DNA of 6,438 nt from Elusimicrobiota bacterium (GTDB lineage Bacteria; CG03; SLGR01; PWQF01): assembly GCA_003556865.1 (NCBI GenBank), contig PWQF01000111.1:1-6438 (forward strand), in the 5' to 3' direction. The position numbers and the translations under genes were made by a program. Every line of letters starts with the position of its first letter. Within the stretch, counting starts at the first letter, position 1. Of this stretch, positions 5,601 to 6,438 are shown one piece after another. Below the pieces are notes generated by a model. The model had not been told where the DNA came from. It did no database searches and saw only the letters and a list, made by a program, of their open reading frames with translations.

Positions 5601-6438
5601 ATTGAAAAATCCACCGCTTCTGCTTCTTCAATATCTTTCTCTGATATAAATAAAAGCAGTTATACTACAGCGGGCCTGCTTCCCCAGACCCGTTACTGGG
5701 CTGCTGTATGGGCCTATGATGCGTTCGGGTACGGGAGCCATACGTCAACCGCCTCTGCGGAAACCGGGACCATCCCCCGCGCCCGGGTGGAGACTGAGCC
5801 GGAACATCTAAGAATGGGGAGGGGATGGGTTGAATTTGAAATAGGCATATATGATCCCGATGATACGGAAAATAGGTTAAATATAGAATTTTCCACGGGG
5901 ACCGGAAAATTTCATCAGGCTTTTATCCGGGAAGCCGAATATAAAGAGGGGGGGGAACTTGAAATATCTACCGGGGTATACCAGATAGGTGGTATTATAA
6001 CAGGTGGTGGGACAAAGACCGTAAGAGCCGTCTGGAACTCTAAAAAAAGCAACGGGGAGGCTCCCGAACTCTCCGGGCTTAAACGAGATAATGTTATCAT
6101 AAGAGTCACCCCTACGGATGCAAATAAACCGGGCGATTACATAGATACATCCACTTTTACAATAGATAATTCCCGGCCGGATCTGCTTCTTTATGAAGAA
6201 GAGCCTTTAAGCATATATAACCATGAGAATTCATTGCTCACCCTTTATTTTAGGGGGGAGGACGGGGAAGAAGAAGAGTTAAGGCCGGATGATATTGACA
6301 GTTCAAGGATAATTGTTTCCACGGAAACCGGATGGATTGAGTTGGAGGGGGCAGGGGTTGAGGTTTCAGCTTCCGGGAATATTTTAGAGCTGACCCTTAC
6401 GGATGAACAGAAAAACTGGATAGCAAGAAGAGACGGGG
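2535..6438 (+). CDS. Secreted giant protein: rhamnosidase-type N-terminal domain, seven FG-GAP/VCBS repeats, FN3-Ig tandem array (3' partial)
   Basis: This frame is open from the ATG to the window end (1301 complete codons plus one base, no stop). An in-frame TAA at 2496-2498 precedes the ATG, and the ATG gives a textbook signal peptide, which fixes the start. Domains by residue: signal peptide 1-21 or 22; an FN3/Ig-like domain about 23-135 resembling the N-terminal domain of family 78 rhamnosidases; seven FG-GAP/VCBS repeats about 138-483; then FN3 about 490-596, Ig-like 597-750, FN3 751-855, Ig-like 856-976, FN3 977-1080, Ig-like 1081-1215; and a partial Ig-like domain 1216-1301. There are only two Cys (C896, C1020), and no lipobox or membrane segment after the signal. 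FG-GAP propellers bind calcium and usually mediate protein or glycan contacts. I infer a surface-exposed or released adhesion or binding protein; the ligand is unknown. It may share a transcript with the upstream gene. Confidence 0.9.
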   Translation, partial: MKKIILIISVIIPVSAVSAFAAPDTPYNLRTEGVDTPENWIEAGKVGVEIPNPIFSWDSDVQKYYQVQLSLDSGMENIIWDSGELQESTSTYVVYSGADELKSLERYYWRVRIWEDIEGEPSGWTAPINGMFEMNRFILKREFKTERNDGAAYAFGDITGNGYKDIAISRYNPGKIEVYENMGGGFFGETPIWESTVTYSNAIALADLNSSGKLDLIVANTGRNGSYDIMLFENTGSGQFILKNGYLATGSYHSEAIAAGDINRNGLTDFVTGVRGDNMVWINDGDFTFSHYDIGGNIISYDLLLADLNSNGYLDLIAANSGENEIYLNTKDLNFPFNDTPDWSDSDDDFSTYAVALIDIEGDGVWDFVAGGRIQESAVGYKSYLNDGEGNFSFHSQTIETTDSRTLSSADINRSGYLEFAEGNSIDTDESMVFVNNNGTFELETRSWIGEETIRVALADFSGNGTSDIFRGGEAADRFYLQKPQEPYGKPQEPLEGFTSERDGEKLILKWGPGESSFTPQNQLAYNIKLGTESGNYNIISGAIGSTDNSGSFWGNIGRSTYAYLNLEPRTYFWRVQAIDGVKNPGEWSDEQIVNTPPLVQWTGFRQWDLEDIFQDGVDYYENRRGLVDIKFKLADMEKNQVKLTNFSYSTSGVFGNWHGVDDGSIHLNFLGGEESSWGQWLETERSFEESGDYMFTFNAAGLLEDNPEIGWDNFNFKTSSFAVSFFVKDQWETSTAPAISHSFYIDLKNPLPPGKLTKTDYSKDSIVLGFGNPAQDQNFQKYLIFYGTSPSYAGHGSYGGVHYDFNSTSIDYGGASTTAIFGLTEDTTYYINIYAYDSFGNFSSQSQPTAVKTNHPPDIDITSVRQADDGSGLVFITFKGRDNDLDESYYIWPECEFEINGDTEPMDAVTENIKFSSAPLTFGKEFSTYVFVWDAGNQLKDMGYEDDINNVDITITVSDLINEGSASASFVVDNLPPRFEPYDMEIGESASDFIEWIWPTAEDQNFDRYRLWYSSVGPCSVIEKSTASASSISFSDINKSSYTTAGLLPQTRYWAAVWAYDAFGYGSHTSTASAETGTIPRARVETEPEHLRMGRGWVEFEIGIYDPDDTENRLNIEFSTGTGKFHQAFIREAEYKEGGELEISTGVYQIGGIITGGGTKTVRAVWNSKKSNGEAPELSGLKRDNVIIRVTPTDANKPGDYIDTSTFTIDNSRPDLLLYEEEPLSIYNHENSLLTLYFRGEDGEEEELRPDDIDSSRIIVSTETGWIELEGAGVEVSASGNILELTLTDEQKNWIARRDG
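2601..2939 (+). other. FN3/Ig-like domain resembling the N-terminal domain of GH78 rhamnosidases
   Basis: Residues 23-135 show the run of landmarks familiar from the N-terminal domain of alpha-L-rhamnosidases: 'NPIFSW' (52-57), 'YYQVQLSLD', 'IIWDSGEL' (78-85), 'YYWRVRIW' (107-114), then 'GWTAPINGMFEM' (123-134). In the enzymes this beta-sandwich precedes the catalytic part. Here it is followed directly by a propeller, and no GH78 (alpha/alpha)6 barrel appears in the window. A generic FN3 domain with convergent WDSG and YWRV motifs is the alternative. Confidence 0.6.
2946..3983 (+). repeat. Seven FG-GAP/VCBS repeats forming a predicted seven-bladed beta-propeller
   Basis: Seven calcium-loop motifs of the form D-x-N/T/S-x-N/S/D-G-x-x-D/E occur at residues 157 (DITGNGYKD), 207 (DLNSSGKLD), 261 (DINRNGLTD), 307 (DLNSNGYLD), 359 (DIEGDGVWD), 411 (DINRSGYLE) and 460 (DFSGNGTSD). 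Their spacing is 50, 54, 46, 52, 52 and 49 residues. Most are preceded by a short hydrophobic strand such as 'AIALA' and followed by another such as 'LIVAN', as in FG-GAP/VCBS blades. Seven is the blade number of integrin-alpha propellers. Blade 6 ends in Glu instead of Asp and may bind calcium more weakly. Confidence 0.9.
4002..6179 (+). repeat. Three tandem FN3 + Ig-like domain pairs
   Basis: Residues about 490-1215 read as three units of roughly 225-250 residues, each an FN3-like domain followed by an Ig-like domain. FN3 landmarks are 'TYFWRVQAIDG', 'TYYINIYAYDSFGN' and 'RYWAAVWAYDAFG'. Each unit ends with a similar junction: FYIDLKNP (F744), FVVDNLPP (F971) and FTIDNSRP (F1208), spaced 227 and 237 residues. 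Units 2 and 3 also share 'AQDQNFQKYLIFY' against 'AEDQNFDRYRLWY'. The first FN3 has the 'LAYNIKLGTESG' and 'YFWRVQAID' pattern known after FG-GAP propellers in other bacteria. The array probably acts as a stalk holding the propeller away from the cell. Confidence 0.75.
6180..6438 (+). other. Start of a further Ig-like domain, cut by the window end
   Basis: Residues 1216-1301 include 'SLLTLYFRGEDG', 'DDIDSSRIIV', 'GWIELEGAGVEVS' and 'ILELTLTDEQKNWIA'. This resembles a recurring beta-sandwich of large bacterial surface proteins, with the pattern LTLxF...V..S.I.....LxLT...I. The reading frame is still open, so more domains, and possibly a FlgD-like C-terminus like that of the upstream protein, lie beyond the window. 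Confidence 0.5.

Noticed and set aside
1..6438. tRNA, rRNA, CRISPR, insertion sequence or attachment site
   Set aside because: No cloverleaf, regularly spaced direct DNA repeats, transposase frame or terminal inverted repeats were seen. The repeats present are diverged protein-domain repeats.

Overview
The window holds two large plus-strand genes, both cut by the window edges, with a 44-base spacer between them. Each encodes a long multidomain protein made of beta-sandwich and beta-propeller modules. The downstream one begins with a clear Sec signal peptide; the upstream one has lost its N-terminus to the window edge but has the same extracellular character. I see no RNA gene, mobile element, CRISPR array, or enzyme active site.

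Region 1-2490 is the 3' portion of a gene (829 codons plus stop; its start lies upstream). Its modules in order are: the tail of a repeat domain; a cupredoxin-like domain whose copper Cys and second His appear replaced; two further copies of the repeat domain, the last with an intact acidic calcium-type loop; two fibronectin type III (FN3) domains; and a C-terminal FlgD-like Ig domain with the 'YPNP...' signature, often found at the end of secreted proteins in FCB-group and candidate-phylum bacteria. Region 2491-2534 is a short AT-rich spacer with no convincing ribosome binding site. Region 2535-6438 is the 5' portion of a second gene (1301 complete codons, still open at the window end). It encodes a signal peptide, an N-terminal domain resembling the FN3/Ig-like N-terminal domain of family 78 rhamnosidases, seven FG-GAP/VCBS repeats that should close into a seven-bladed propeller, three FN3 + Ig-like pairs in tandem, and the start of a further Ig-like domain.

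The organism is probably a Gram-negative bacterium from a poorly cultured lineage (Elusimicrobiota, Omnitrophota or a similar candidate phylum). This rests on the mix of FlgD-like C-terminus, VCBS propeller and FN3 arrays, and on frequent AGG (Arg) and ATA (Ile) codons. It is a low-confidence inference, since no marker gene is present.

The two genes share orientation, close spacing and overall style, so they may be co-expressed and may act together at the cell surface, in adhesion, polymer binding or an extracellular matrix. Nothing in the sequence fixes the ligand. The main points of interest are the apparently copper-less cupredoxin, the rhamnosidase-type domain joined to a propeller with no visible catalytic domain, and the three-unit FN3-Ig super-repeat.
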